Assembly: GCA_937911865.1 (NCBI GenBank)
Contig: CALDSK010000246.1
Location: forward strand, 1 to 43,898
Source: an uncultured Synechococcus sp.
GTDB taxonomy: Bacteria > Cyanobacteriota > Cyanobacteriia > Phormidesmidales > Phormidesmidaceae
Length of the DNA: 43,898 bases
Reading direction: 5' to 3'
Every line of letters starts with the position of its first letter. The stretch's first letter is position 1. Below, piece by piece: positions 16,394 through 24,347 of the stretch. The notes below the pieces were generated by a model. That model was not told the origin of the DNA and did no database searches. It saw only the letters and a list, made by a program, of their open reading frames with translations. The position numbers and the translations under genes were made by a program.

Positions 16394-16606
16394 ATGACTC
16401 CTCAGCAACTAAACAACCGCTCTGAGCAGCTCGAATTAAGGGTTGGAGTTTTGGAGACGGAACTGACACAGCTGAAAAAACTACCCGCTGAGCTTCTTCA
16501 AAAAGAAGCGCCTTAGTGGGTGAAGATCGCAGGTAGCTTCGAAGACGATTCTACCTTTGATGAGGCTGTGAGCTTTGGTCAGAAGTGGCGTCAGTCTGCT
16601 AAATAG
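16394..16606 (+). pseudogene. Antitoxin-like small gene interrupted by TAG
   Basis: The frame from ATG 16394 reads MTPQQLNNRSEQLELRVGVLETELTQLKKL and continues to QKEAP. A TAG stop follows at 16514-16516, then WVKIAGSFEDDSTFDEAVSFGQKWRQSAK with a normal stop at 16604-16606. The downstream part is the usual ending of small cyanobacterial antitoxin-like proteins (PWWxKIxGxFxDDxxFDExxxxGxxxR). The stop sits where that pattern has a tryptophan, so a TGG to TAG change is the simple explanation. The N-terminal half is a short coiled coil. Length without the stop would be 70 residues. No PIN-type toxin gene follows; DUF6883 and DUF4926 do. Confidence 0.7.
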
Positions 16607-16610
16607 CTCT

Positions 16611-16961
16611 ATGAAGCTGAAAGACTTTGCAGATACAGTATTGATAGATCCTCGCAAACTAACTGAATACGTGCTATCTCCAGACAGTCCAAAAGGCAAA
16701 GATAAAGCCTTCTTATTTCGCAAGCGATTAGGCTATACACAAGAAAACTATCAGGCTCTCTTAGCACAAATTCAGCTCAAGGCACTTGACGCAGCGGCCA
16801 TACCTAAGAAAAAGGATAATCATGGACAAAGATATCAAGTCGATTTAGAAATTCATGGCATTCGATTCGATCAAAAGGAGATCGTTCGGACCGGATGGAT
16901 TATTTCACCGGGCACGAAACAAGCAAGACTTACGACCGCTTACATAAACACAAAACCATGA
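16611..16961 (+). CDS. DUF6883-like small protein
   Basis: This protein has 116 residues from the ATG at 16611; a longer frame to 16575 overlaps the upstream pseudogene and is not preferred. It has ADTVLIDPRKLTEYVLSPDSPKGKDKAFLF near the start and a late RYQVDLEIHG ... VRTGWIISPGTKQARLTTAYI pattern. That is the layout of DUF6883 proteins (KxxxYxLxxxHPxGxxKAxxF, then VxTxWxxxxGxxxPRLVTAY). These often sit with DUF4926 genes and are suspected toxin or polymorphic-toxin components; the activity is not established. Stop and next start overlap as ATGA, so the two are translationally coupled. Confidence 0.75.
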   Translation: MKLKDFADTVLIDPRKLTEYVLSPDSPKGKDKAFLFRKRLGYTQENYQALLAQIQLKALDAAAIPKKKDNHGQRYQVDLEIHGIRFDQKEIVRTGWIISPGTKQARLTTAYINTKP

Positions 16962-17272
16962 GCAAACCAGAGCTATTTGACGTTATTGAACTTCTTGTGG
17001 ACGTACCAGAACATCAGCAGTCCATCGGCACCCAAGGAACCATTGTTGAATGTTACGACGATGGCGCTTTTGAAGTTGAATTCGCTAATGCAGATGGAGA
17101 AACAACAGCCTTGTTTGCACTGACTCATCAGCAGTTCATAGTCGTTTGGAAAGCCTCTACTAAACAATGGCTACCAACTGCTGAGAAAATCACGGAAATT
17201 TTGGAGCAGCTTTCTGAGAACAAACAGGAAAAAATATTTGACTACGCTCGAACCATCTACCAGCAAGCCTAA
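16958..17272 (+). CDS. DUF4926-like small protein, partner of the preceding gene
   Basis: This protein has 104 residues from ATG 16958, which overlaps the stop of the DUF6883 gene (ATGA). ELFDVIELLVDVPEHQQSIGTQGTIVE followed by FEVEFANADGETTALFALTHQQFIVV is the compact beta-barrel pattern of DUF4926. An extra helical tail of about 35 residues (KITEILEQLSENKQEKIFDYA) extends past the usual domain end. The tight coupling suggests an immunity or antidote role for the partner, by analogy with other DUF6883/DUF4926 pairs. This is inference. Confidence 0.75.
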   Translation: MSKPELFDVIELLVDVPEHQQSIGTQGTIVECYDDGAFEVEFANADGETTALFALTHQQFIVVWKASTKQWLPTAEKITEILEQLSENKQEKIFDYARTIYQQA

Positions 17273-17299
17273 AATAAAAGGAATTCGAGCGATCGCGTT

Positions 17300-17438
17300 C
17301 ATCTAATGCAACCTCTACATTCTGCCACTCTGAAAAAAATGACTGCTCCATCACTTGCCGAAGACCGAAGCGGGCTTCGACTTCATGAAGTTCAAGGCCA
17401 CTGTCCATGACGATTCGAGGCATGATGCAACCGAGCAA
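17300..17438 (-). pseudogene. Remnant of a cyanobacterial restriction-R-like/hypothetical gene
   Basis: The frame from 17438 contains LELHEVEARFGLRQVMEQSFFSEWQ, close to the N-terminus of a cyanobacterial family of hypothetical or type I restriction-R-like proteins (LxxLxxxFGLxxxxDxxFFxEWQxxLPxLTDxEK). The conserved part ends after about 45 codons and the frame then runs antisense into the DUF4926 gene. No further piece of the family is visible, so it looks like a 5' remnant. Recognition rests on a short motif. Confidence 0.4.
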
Positions 17439-17484
17439 AGCGTTCAGCTCACATTGTAATCGATCGACATTAGCTGCTTGAGCG

Positions 17485-17913
17485 CTAAGACTTCAACACC
17501 AAAACCGGACAGTGCGCTAATCGAATCACTCGCTCGGCCACTGACCCGATTAAAAAACGACTGAGGCTTTTACGGTCTTGAGACGGCATCACAATCATCT
17601 CCGCCTCTATCTCTTCGGCAAATTCAACAATTCTAGTCGCCGGGTCACCAAGGCTCACCTCAATATGAGCCTCGGGGTATCCCAACTCGTGCATTTTTTT
17701 ACGCAAAAAGCTATGCACCTTTTGCTTGCGCTCATCGTCTTTAAGGGTATCCCACATCGCCGCCGGATCGGCTGGATGTAGTGGCGATAGGCTGTGAATA
17801 ATCTGCAAGCCTGAAACATCTTCAAGGTAGGCTTTGCCAACGGCGATCGCCTCATAAGATGACTCAGAGAAATCAGTGGGAACCAAAACCGTTTTTTTCT
17901 TGAGCCAGCTCAT
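17485..17913 (-). CDS. Universal stress protein, UspA family
   Basis: This is a 142-residue single Usp domain. It begins KTVLVPTDFSESSYEAIAVGKAYLE and ends in the nucleotide-binding type segment IGSVAERVIRLAHCPVLVLK. In ATP-binding Usps the preceding loop is usually GSHGR or similar; here it is PSQDRKSLSRFLIGS, so ATP binding may be altered. A GGAG-like site precedes the ATG. It is adjacent to the symporter gene but separated by about 90 bp, so cotranscription is not obvious. Confidence 0.9.
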   Translation of the reverse strand: MSWLKKKTVLVPTDFSESSYEAIAVGKAYLEDVSGLQIIHSLSPLHPADPAAMWDTLKDDERKQKVHSFLRKKMHELGYPEAHIEVSLGDPATRIVEFAEEIEAEMIVMPSQDRKSLSRFLIGSVAERVIRLAHCPVLVLKS

Positions 17914-17999
17914 TGCTCATCTCCGCTTACATTGTTTTACTTGCAATTATTTAGTCTGCGCTTAGGGAAAGAGAAGGCCTATCACCTTCTTCTAGCAGT

Positions 18000-19553
18000 C
18001 TATTTCAAGGCAGGTTCCCTTGCCTCTACCAAATTTTCTAGCATTTCACCCGAGCTAAGCCGGGCCATATAATTTTCTAACTCTCCGGCGACTACACCAG
18101 ACAAGAGAAAACAGCCCAGCAAGTTAGGAATGGACATTGCTAATAACAGAATATCGCTGAACTCTAAAACCAGCTGAAGGTTGATTACTGTGCCGATAAA
18201 TCCACAGATCAAAAATAGGGCCTTGTAGACGTTCACCGTCGCCTCGCCAAACAGATAAGACCAGGCCATCTGCCCGTAATAGCTCCAAGAGATCATCGTA
18301 GAGATAGCGAACAAAAAGCCTGCGATCGCAATAACATACGGGAACCAGCCAATAACGGTTGCAAAAGACGCTGCCGACAGCCGCGCCCCGTCAAGATCAG
18401 CAGAAGTCGGGTCCGCATACACACCTGTTAAAACAATGACAATCGCCGTCATATTACAAATGAACATGGTGTCGATGAAGGGTTCTAGCAAAGCAACAAT
18501 CCCTTCTCTGACCGGTTCATCTGTCCGGGCGGCTGAATGGGCGATCGCAGCCGAGCCAATACCGGCCTCGTTAGAAAACACCGCTCTCTGAAACCCAATC
18601 ACAATTGCCCCCAGTACGCCCCCAGCAATCGCCTGCGGTACAAAAGCCGTCGAAATAATCGTACCAATCGCGGCGGGCAGCTCGGTAAACTTCACCAGCA
18701 TCACCCACACACAGGCCAGGGTATAAATAACTGCCATAAAGGGCACCAAGAAACCTGCAACCGCCCCAATTCGTTCAATACCGCCCAAAATTACCAGGCC
18801 AACAATAGACACCAAAATGATGCCAAATAGCCAGCTAAAATTCTCAAAAAACGGAACCACATTCGCCACCGCCGCATAGGCCTGGTTGGCTTGGAACATA
18901 TTGCCCGCGCCCATGGTTGCGATCGCACAGAACACCGCATACATAGCACCCAAGCCCTTACCAAGACCTCTCATACCAAGAGAAGACAGCCCCCGAGAAA
19001 GGTAATACATCGGGCCACCACCCACCGTGCCATCGGGTTTAATCGTCCGATACTTCTGCCCCAGAGTACACTCCGCGAACTTACTCGACATGCCCAAAAA
19101 GCCGGCTACCGTCATCCAGAAAGCCGCGCCCGGGCCGCCTAATCGAATTGCGATCGCCACCCCTGCAATATTACCGATGCCGACCGTTCCCGACAGCGCT
19201 GCTGCCAACGCCTGAAAGTGAGAGACATCGCCTTCATCATCAGGATCGTCGTATTTTCCCTGCACGATTTCAATCGCGTGCTTAAAGGCTCTCAGATTAA
19301 TAAACTTCATCCGCAGCGTAAAAAAGACGGCTCCAGCCACTAGCCAGAGAACAATAAACGGCATCCCATTCTCGCCGCCAATCTTGAAGTAAAATACAAG
19401 ATTGAGAAAGTCAATTATCCTTTGAAAAATAGCTTCTAAAATACCAACCGATGCTGCTTCACCCTCCTGAGCAAAAACTGCCTGGGGTATCAAAATCACC
19501 GCCGCTATCCAAAGATAAAACCCGTATCTAAACTTAGATAACACCTGTCTCAT
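18000..19553 (-). CDS. AGCS-family alanine/glycine:cation symporter
   Basis: This multi-spanning transporter has 517 residues from ATG 19553. It has an N-terminal signal-like segment (FYLWIAAVILIPQAVFA). The family signature LSGTVGIGNIAGVAIAIRLGGPGAAFWM follows at about 120-147, and a later VFSNEAGIGSAAIAHSAA motif is also diagnostic. AGCS proteins import alanine, glycine or related small amino acids with Na+ or H+ across the cytoplasmic membrane. Within the island it would supply substrates or recover glycine and alanine made by the aminotransferase or GcvT-like steps. A GTA-N8-TAC box lies about 210 bp upstream. Confidence 0.92.
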   Translation of the reverse strand: MRQVLSKFRYGFYLWIAAVILIPQAVFAQEGEAASVGILEAIFQRIIDFLNLVFYFKIGGENGMPFIVLWLVAGAVFFTLRMKFINLRAFKHAIEIVQGKYDDPDDEGDVSHFQALAAALSGTVGIGNIAGVAIAIRLGGPGAAFWMTVAGFLGMSSKFAECTLGQKYRTIKPDGTVGGGPMYYLSRGLSSLGMRGLGKGLGAMYAVFCAIATMGAGNMFQANQAYAAVANVVPFFENFSWLFGIILVSIVGLVILGGIERIGAVAGFLVPFMAVIYTLACVWVMLVKFTELPAAIGTIISTAFVPQAIAGGVLGAIVIGFQRAVFSNEAGIGSAAIAHSAARTDEPVREGIVALLEPFIDTMFICNMTAIVIVLTGVYADPTSADLDGARLSAASFATVIGWFPYVIAIAGFLFAISTMISWSYYGQMAWSYLFGEATVNVYKALFLICGFIGTVINLQLVLEFSDILLLAMSIPNLLGCFLLSGVVAGELENYMARLSSGEMLENLVEAREPALK

Positions 19554-19760
19554 AATGGCCACTATTTCCAATCGCGTGAACAACAAAACCTGACATCAAC
19601 AGCAGAGCCATCGTTGCAGAAATCACTTGTATATCGGTTGTTTAATGCTTAAAATCTATGCTTCTTGAGGCTTTTTATCAGCCTATCTCTATCGGCCTAT
19701 TCTCTTAGAATATTTATTAGCCTATAAGAGTTGTTGTATCTCTATACACCGTGAGCTGCT

Positions 19761-19774
19761 GTAGCCTAAGATAC
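19761..19774. promoter_or_regulatory. NtcA box candidate between the symporter and LysE genes
   Basis: GTAGCCTAAGATAC is an exact GTA-N8-TAC in the divergent region. It is only 37 bp from the LysE start and no TAN3T sits 22 bp downstream on either strand. It may be chance. Confidence 0.3.
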
Positions 19775-19810
19775 GTGTATTGATTTTCCGCCTACTCAGG
19801 GGCCCGGCAA

Positions 19811-20437
19811 ATGATTGATTTGACCACTCTGTTCACATACATTGCAATTGTACTCGGATTTGTATTTATTCCAGGGCCTGCAACACTCCTAACCACTACG
19901 CGCGCAGTCAGTTCAGGCACGAAAGTAGGCATTGCAACTGGAATGGGAATTGCCGTGGGCGATCTCTTTCACACGTCTTTTGCAATCGTTGGCATTTCAG
20001 CAATTATCGCCACATCAGCGACACTTTTTACCCTCATCAAGTACATAGGCGCAGCCTACCTTGTGTATCTCGGCATCCGCGCAATGCTTGAAAAGACCTC
20101 GCTAGAGGCAGCGACAAACAAGCAATCAATGACCGCAACTAAAGCGTTCTACCAGGCCATATTAATCGAAGTGCTAAATCCAAAAACAGCGCTTTTCTTT
20201 CTGGCATTTCTGCCACAGTTCGTACGGGCCGGCAGCGGACCGTTTGTTATTCAACTAGCTGTTTTAGGCATTGTTTTTGTCTTCCTTGGGCTCTTCAGCA
20301 CCATCGTATTTTCTATCAGCGCGGGTAAATTGCGTCGCTTTCTTCACCGCCACCCAGCTGCTTTGAAATGGCAGGGCAAAATTGTCGGGAGCATCTACTG
20401 CTCTCTCGGTGCTCGCTTAGCTTTTCAAGAGAAGTAA
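19811..20437 (+). CDS. LysE/RhtB-family amino-acid exporter
   Basis: This 208-residue membrane protein has about six hydrophobic segments. It has the family's GPATLLTTTRAVSSGTKVGIATGMGIAVGD segment near residues 22-52 and LNPKTALFFLAFLPQFV near residues 117-133. LysE/RhtB proteins export amino acids such as lysine, homoserine, threonine or their analogues. In the island it could relieve build-up of an amino acid released during gamma-glutamyl cycling. It diverges from the symporter gene and converges on ligase 3. Confidence 0.9.
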   Translation: MIDLTTLFTYIAIVLGFVFIPGPATLLTTTRAVSSGTKVGIATGMGIAVGDLFHTSFAIVGISAIIATSATLFTLIKYIGAAYLVYLGIRAMLEKTSLEAATNKQSMTATKAFYQAILIEVLNPKTALFFLAFLPQFVRAGSGPFVIQLAVLGIVFVFLGLFSTIVFSISAGKLRRFLHRHPAALKWQGKIVGSIYCSLGARLAFQEK

Positions 20438-20529
20438 AACCTAGAAAAGAACAAGACGGCGAAATCTCTAAGAGCTTGTCAAGAGACAACCTCATACTTT
20501 GACACAGCATCTACTGCGCATCTTGTCTC

Positions 20530-20558
20530 AGAGCCCCGGAATCGGGGACGGGGGCCTC
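20530..20558. terminator. GC-rich hairpin between convergent genes
   Basis: CCCCG (20534-20538) and CGGGG (20543-20547) form a tight hairpin with loop GAAT. A competing outer pairing AGAGCCCC with GGGGCCTCT is also possible. It lies between the LysE gene and the end of ligase 3. There is no T run, so termination is likely but not shown. Confidence 0.4.
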
Positions 20559-20582
20559 TAGAAATTATTAATTTACAGAGCC

Positions 20583-20610
20583 CAAGGCAAACAGTTCAAG
20601 GCAAACAGTT
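20583..20610. repeat. Perfect 14-bp tandem duplication across the ligase 3 stop
   Basis: CAAGGCAAACAGTT occurs twice back to back (20583-20596 and 20597-20610). The TGA stop of ligase 3 is at 20598-20596, at the junction, so one copy encodes the last residues and the other lies in the 3' untranslated region. Confidence 0.92.
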
Positions 20611-22122
20611 CATATAGTTCTCCGTATCCCAATCGCTGGTTGTCGCCAAAAAGCGAATCCACTCATCGCGCTTATACTCCTCATAAAGCCGATACATCTC
20701 TCCTGGCATTGCCGACTGAATCACCTCATCCTCAGCCAGCCGATCAAGGGCTTCACCCAGTGACATCGGTAGCTTCTTCGTCTGCTTACCTGCGTCCATC
20801 GCCTCATAGATATTGCGCTGTTCCGGCTCACCAGGGTCCAGCTCTCGGCTGAGCCCATCATCAAAAGCCTTCAGCATTGCACTCGCCATCAGGTAAGGAT
20901 ACACCTTCGAATCAACCGCACGGTACTCAAACCGGACAGGCGCAGCTAATCTTAGACCACCGGTGCGGTTCTGATAGCCCCAATCGGAATAGACCGGTGC
21001 CCAGAAGCCCGCATCCCACAGGCGACGATAAGAGTTCACTGTCGAGCAGCCTACAGCTGTCAAAGCACCCAGATGCTCTATCACACCACCAATGCAGTTA
21101 AGGCCGACTGGCCCAGGCATACGCACGGACTCTCCTTTCACCGGCAAAAAGGTATTCTCTCCGCCTTTGCTGTAGGTGTAGTTACCCTCCATGCCCAGCA
21201 ACTGTTCCAAACCAAACGTTTCAACCGTTGTTTCGCCGCCACGCCACAAAGAGAGATTGTGATGGCAGCCAGAAGCAGACACCCCTAAGAAAGGCTTGGA
21301 CATGAAACAGGCGATCAGGTTGAATTCACGGGCTACCTGAGCGCAGATTTGGCGGTAGGTCGTGAGGCGATCGCACGTCCTGAGCGCATCATCGTACATA
21401 AAGTTCAGCTCTAGCTGCCCCGGCGCATCCTCGTGGTCACCTTGAATCATATCGAGCCCCATTGCCCGGCTGTATTCAATCACCCTCAAAAACACTGGAC
21501 GCAGCTCTTCGAACTGATCGATGTGATAGCAGTTGGGCTTTGTCACACCGCCGTCTGGCTTCCCGTCAGGGCCCTTTTTTAGCCACATCATTTCTGGCTC
21601 ACAGCCGTGACGCAGCTGCAGCCCATGCTTCTGTTGAAACGCATCGTGAATTCGCATCAGGTTGCCACGACAGTCCGAGGTGAGATAGGCTCCGGGGGCC
21701 TGCTCTTCTTCTCGGTTGCGAAAGCAAACGCAGTACACGCGGGCCACTCGCTTATCCCAGGGCAGCTGGCAAAAGGTATCTACATCTGGAATGGCTACCA
21801 GCTCTGCCGACTCTGGCCCATAGCCCAAATATTGCTGCTGACGGTCTAGCGCCAGGTTCACTGTCGCCCCGTATACCAGCTGAATGCCACCGTTGGCTGT
21901 TGTTTCCCAGTGATGAGCCGGAACGCCTTTTCCAACAATCTTTCCCGTGATAGAAATGAACTGGTAGTAGATGTATTGAACGCCTAGCTCATCTATCTTG
22001 GCACGAACTTGTTTGACTCGCTCTGCTCTGCCGTCGGCCTGCACATAGGCCTCTAAATCGGTTAAGCTACCAGCCTGTGAACTGTCGGCCGAGCTGGTAG
22101 GCAGCGTAAGAACTCCGGTCAC
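20596..22122 (-). CDS. Glutamine-synthetase-like gamma-glutamyl ligase 3 (distinct subfamily)
   Basis: This 508-residue GS-fold protein is longer than ligases 1 and 2 and clearly diverged from them. The start is a GTG at 22122 with TTGGAG eight bases upstream. Recognisable parts are FISITGKIVGKGVP, GCEPEMMWL (E-P-E in the metal motif), QGDHEDAPGQLELNF, SASGCHHNLSLW, VNSYRRL, WGYQNRTGG and RFEYRA. It has a 35-residue N-terminal extension and an insertion around the LGMEGNYTYSKGG segment. The metal and ATP residues appear kept, so it is probably active, with a different acceptor amine. It stands alone between the LysE gene and the solute-binding gene. Confidence 0.85.
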   Translation of the reverse strand: MTGVLTLPTSSADSSQAGSLTDLEAYVQADGRAERVKQVRAKIDELGVQYIYYQFISITGKIVGKGVPAHHWETTANGGIQLVYGATVNLALDRQQQYLGYGPESAELVAIPDVDTFCQLPWDKRVARVYCVCFRNREEEQAPGAYLTSDCRGNLMRIHDAFQQKHGLQLRHGCEPEMMWLKKGPDGKPDGGVTKPNCYHIDQFEELRPVFLRVIEYSRAMGLDMIQGDHEDAPGQLELNFMYDDALRTCDRLTTYRQICAQVAREFNLIACFMSKPFLGVSASGCHHNLSLWRGGETTVETFGLEQLLGMEGNYTYSKGGENTFLPVKGESVRMPGPVGLNCIGGVIEHLGALTAVGCSTVNSYRRLWDAGFWAPVYSDWGYQNRTGGLRLAAPVRFEYRAVDSKVYPYLMASAMLKAFDDGLSRELDPGEPEQRNIYEAMDAGKQTKKLPMSLGEALDRLAEDEVIQSAMPGEMYRLYEEYKRDEWIRFLATTSDWDTENYMNCLP

Positions 22123-22191
22123 GATTTATCTCCAATAGCGTTGAGAACAGTTGGCTTTAAAAATGAGAGTGAGCGCTGATGTGCTGACGTG

Positions 22192-22375
22192 ATGTGTTGA
22201 AGTAATGTGTTGAAGTTTAGCGAGGTCGCGCAAGTAAAAGTGAAAACACACGACGGCTGTTACACGACGGCTATTAACAGTATTCTCCAGTAAAGCCAAC
22301 CTGACGTAGTGAGGCTGTATCAAGCACTACGATCGAGCCCTACGATTAAGGCCTTACGATTAAGCCCTACGAAAG
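22192..22375. repeat. Three families of 13-14 bp tandem repeats in one intergenic region
   Basis: ATGTGTTGAAGTA and ATGTGTTGAAGTT occur at 22192-22217. ACACGACGGCTGTT and ACACGACGGCTATT occur at 22248-22275. Four units of CACTACGATCGAG / CCCTACGATTAAG type fill 22325-22375, and the last spans the TAG stop (22369-22367) of the solute-binding gene. The unrelated sequences of the three sets show repeated local duplication rather than one inserted element. Confidence 0.85.
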
Positions 22376-23158
22376 CGGAAAAGACTTCCACGGAATCCAT
22401 TTTGTCCAGAGTTGGGCCATTGTGCCATCTGTAATTAATTCACCTAGCACATTGTTTAAAGCCGCTTGCAGCGCCTGTTGTTCTTTCTTAACGCCAATTG
22501 CAAAAGGAACTTGCGTTGGTAGCGAAAACGCCAATCGTAGTGAGGGATCTTCTGCCGCGGCCACTAGCAGCACCAGCTCATCGTCAATCAGTGCGTCAAT
22601 CTCTCCGCCGCGTAGCGCGGCCAGCATTTCTGGCAGCACTCTGTCACTTCCCGGATAAGGCACCGCCTCCGCCTCCGGAAAGCCTTCTACCAGAGCAATA
22701 TTAGTACTATCTGCCAGCCCACCTACACGCTGCCCAGAAAGGTCTGCTGGCGATGAAACTGAGCTTCTTGCTTTGACAATGACCGCCTCGTCAAACAGAC
22801 CGTAGGGGCGTGTAAATGACACTTGCTGTTCGCGCTCGGGGGTAATCGCCTGGTTAAACCAAACAACGTCGTACGGAATATTATCTAGATTCTCTGACGT
22901 CAGTGCGCTGTAAAATTTCTCCATCGGAAGATTGTGCCAAACCGGCGTCAGACCCAGCCGCTGACAGACAATGCGAGCTAGCTCAGGCTCATAGCCGCTG
23001 CGATAGCCATCCGGCGTGAGATAACTCATAGGCCGCGCATCAAAGTCGCTAGTAACAATGTTTAGCGTGCCCAGCTGCCCTGTTAAAGGCTGAGACCTCA
23101 GCGATGAACTGGAGGCGACAACAGCAGATGTTTTTAACAATTCTTCGGATTCCAGCAT
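22367..23158 (-). CDS. Family 3 solute-binding protein, without clear signal peptide
   Basis: This 263-residue protein has the SBP_bac_3 fold: LNIVTSDFDARPMSYLTPDGYRSGYEPELARIVCQRLGL, VVWFNQAITPEREQQVSFTRPYG and DLSGQRVGGLADSTN. Such proteins bind amino acids or amines for ABC importers. No permease or ATPase gene is in the window. The ATG at 23158 gives no signal peptide. A TTG at 23251 would add a short hydrophobic stretch ending IISC, which resembles a lipobox, but that extension covers the GntR operator. The protein may be a lipoprotein using the longer start, or a cytoplasmic sensor. It diverges from the PhyH gene. Confidence 0.8.
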   Translation of the reverse strand: MLESEELLKTSAVVASSSSLRSQPLTGQLGTLNIVTSDFDARPMSYLTPDGYRSGYEPELARIVCQRLGLTPVWHNLPMEKFYSALTSENLDNIPYDVVWFNQAITPEREQQVSFTRPYGLFDEAVIVKARSSVSSPADLSGQRVGGLADSTNIALVEGFPEAEAVPYPGSDRVLPEMLAALRGGEIDALIDDELVLLVAAAEDPSLRLAFSLPTQVPFAIGVKKEQQALQAALNNVLGELITDGTMAQLWTKWIPWKSFPLS

Positions 23159-23209
23159 GGCTTTCTTTCGTGTGGGGGTAACACAGAACACAATTTCTTC
23201 TTGCCAGCA

Positions 23210-23225
23210 ACTTATTATGACAAGT
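23210..23225. promoter_or_regulatory. GntR operator candidate, site 3
   Basis: ACTTATTATGACAAGT matches ACTTGTTATAACAAGT at 14 of 16 positions. It lies 52 bp before the solute-binding gene ATG and about 140 bp before the divergent PhyH gene, and supports the shorter start of the former. Confidence 0.65.
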
Positions 23226-23364
23226 AGAGCTAGCCTATTTTGGTTCGCCAATTCGGTTCTGTCAATAAGGGGGACAGCCCCTCATTGAAACGATCTGAAT
23301 TGAAATAATTAAAACTCATCAAGACAAACTCAAATTGCAACGCTTTGGATCAAGGTGCATTCAA

Positions 23365-24279
23365 ATGGATTATCAGCCACTGCGGCTTTCTCAAGCACAG
23401 ATTGAACAGTTTCAAACAGACGGCTTCCTAATTGTGGAGAACTTTCTGCCCGCTGAGTTTGCTCAGCAGCTAGAGAGCCGGATGGAACCGCTGTTTCATG
23501 GAGAGTTTGAAACTGGACTTTTCCCGGATGAGTGGCACTGGCGACCCGGCATGAGCTTGCCAGATATTACCCGAGAAATGTGTAACGCCTGGAAGTGCGA
23601 TCGCACCATCGCCAGCCTTGTACTCTCTGCTGAAATTGGCCGACTCACCGCTACCCTGGCTGGCTGGGACGGCGCACGGATTGGGCAAGACAGCATGTGG
23701 ATGAAGCCACCAGGCGCAAAGGCGATCGCAATGCATCAAGACGGTGCCTACGTCGATTATTTATCGCCCGCTGAGATGATGACCTGCTGGATTGCGCTAG
23801 ACGATGCCGCGATGGAAGATGGCACGCTGGTGTATGTGAAAGGCTCTCATAAGTGGCCATTGGCCAGCGTAGAAGGAGAGTTTCACGCACCGACCAAAGA
23901 CTACCGCTGGGCCATGCTACAGGCGGCAGAGAATGCAGGCGTCGAAGAGCCCGAACTGGTTGTTGTAGAAGTGCCCGCAGGCGGCTGCGCCTTTCACCAT
24001 GGACGTACCTGGCACGGCCTGTGCAAAACAACTCGCACGGAAGGGACGTTTCACAGCATCGGTCTGCACACTATTCCTTCTAACGCGCAGTTTCATCCCA
24101 CCAACGCGCCTGGCTACATCTATGGACGCTACAAGCGCCTCAACAGTCTTGAAATGGATGAGACGTTTTTCCCTATTCTCTGGCAAAAAGACGGCTACCG
24201 CAGTCCTCACTTAGCCGACTATTGCCCCGATCCGCTCGGCGATGCGCGATCGCAAATTGAGGTTGCACTCCAGACATAG
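23365..24279 (+). CDS. Phytanoyl-CoA dioxygenase (PhyH)-family Fe(II)/2-oxoglutarate oxygenase
   Basis: This 304-residue oxygenase is read from ATG 23365; a TTG ten codons earlier is open but unsupported. Metal ligands appear as HQD (His124, Asp126) and His217 in HHGRTWHGL. DGTLVYVKGSHKWP is a conserved family strand. PhyH-type enzymes hydroxylate acyl-CoAs, betaines, ectoine and other small molecules using 2-oxoglutarate and O2. In an amine island an oxidative N-demethylation or C-hydroxylation of a quaternary or secondary amine is possible. It begins the rightward PhyH, acyl-CoA-dehydrogenase-like, copper amine oxidase, fusion series under operator site 3. Confidence 0.87.
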   Translation: MDYQPLRLSQAQIEQFQTDGFLIVENFLPAEFAQQLESRMEPLFHGEFETGLFPDEWHWRPGMSLPDITREMCNAWKCDRTIASLVLSAEIGRLTATLAGWDGARIGQDSMWMKPPGAKAIAMHQDGAYVDYLSPAEMMTCWIALDDAAMEDGTLVYVKGSHKWPLASVEGEFHAPTKDYRWAMLQAAENAGVEEPELVVVEVPAGGCAFHHGRTWHGLCKTTRTEGTFHSIGLHTIPSNAQFHPTNAPGYIYGRYKRLNSLEMDETFFPILWQKDGYRSPHLADYCPDPLGDARSQIEVALQT

Positions 24280-24347
24280 CTGTCCATATCAGCAGAACTA
24301 TTGTCTATTGGACCTCTCACCAAAAATCTCAACTATACGCTCTCAAC

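Noticed and set aside
16514..16516. TAG in the antitoxin-like gene as a pyrrolysine or readthrough codon
   Set aside because: No pyrrolysine genes are seen, the host looks cyanobacterial, and the family has Trp at this position. A nonsense change is simpler.
17972..17990. AGAAGG/CCTTCT hairpin after the symporter gene as a terminator
   Set aside because: Only a 6-bp stem and no T run on the coding strand.
19625..19640. ACTTGTATATCGGTTG as a fifth GntR operator upstream of the symporter
   Set aside because: Only the left half matches (6 of 16); the right half is absent.
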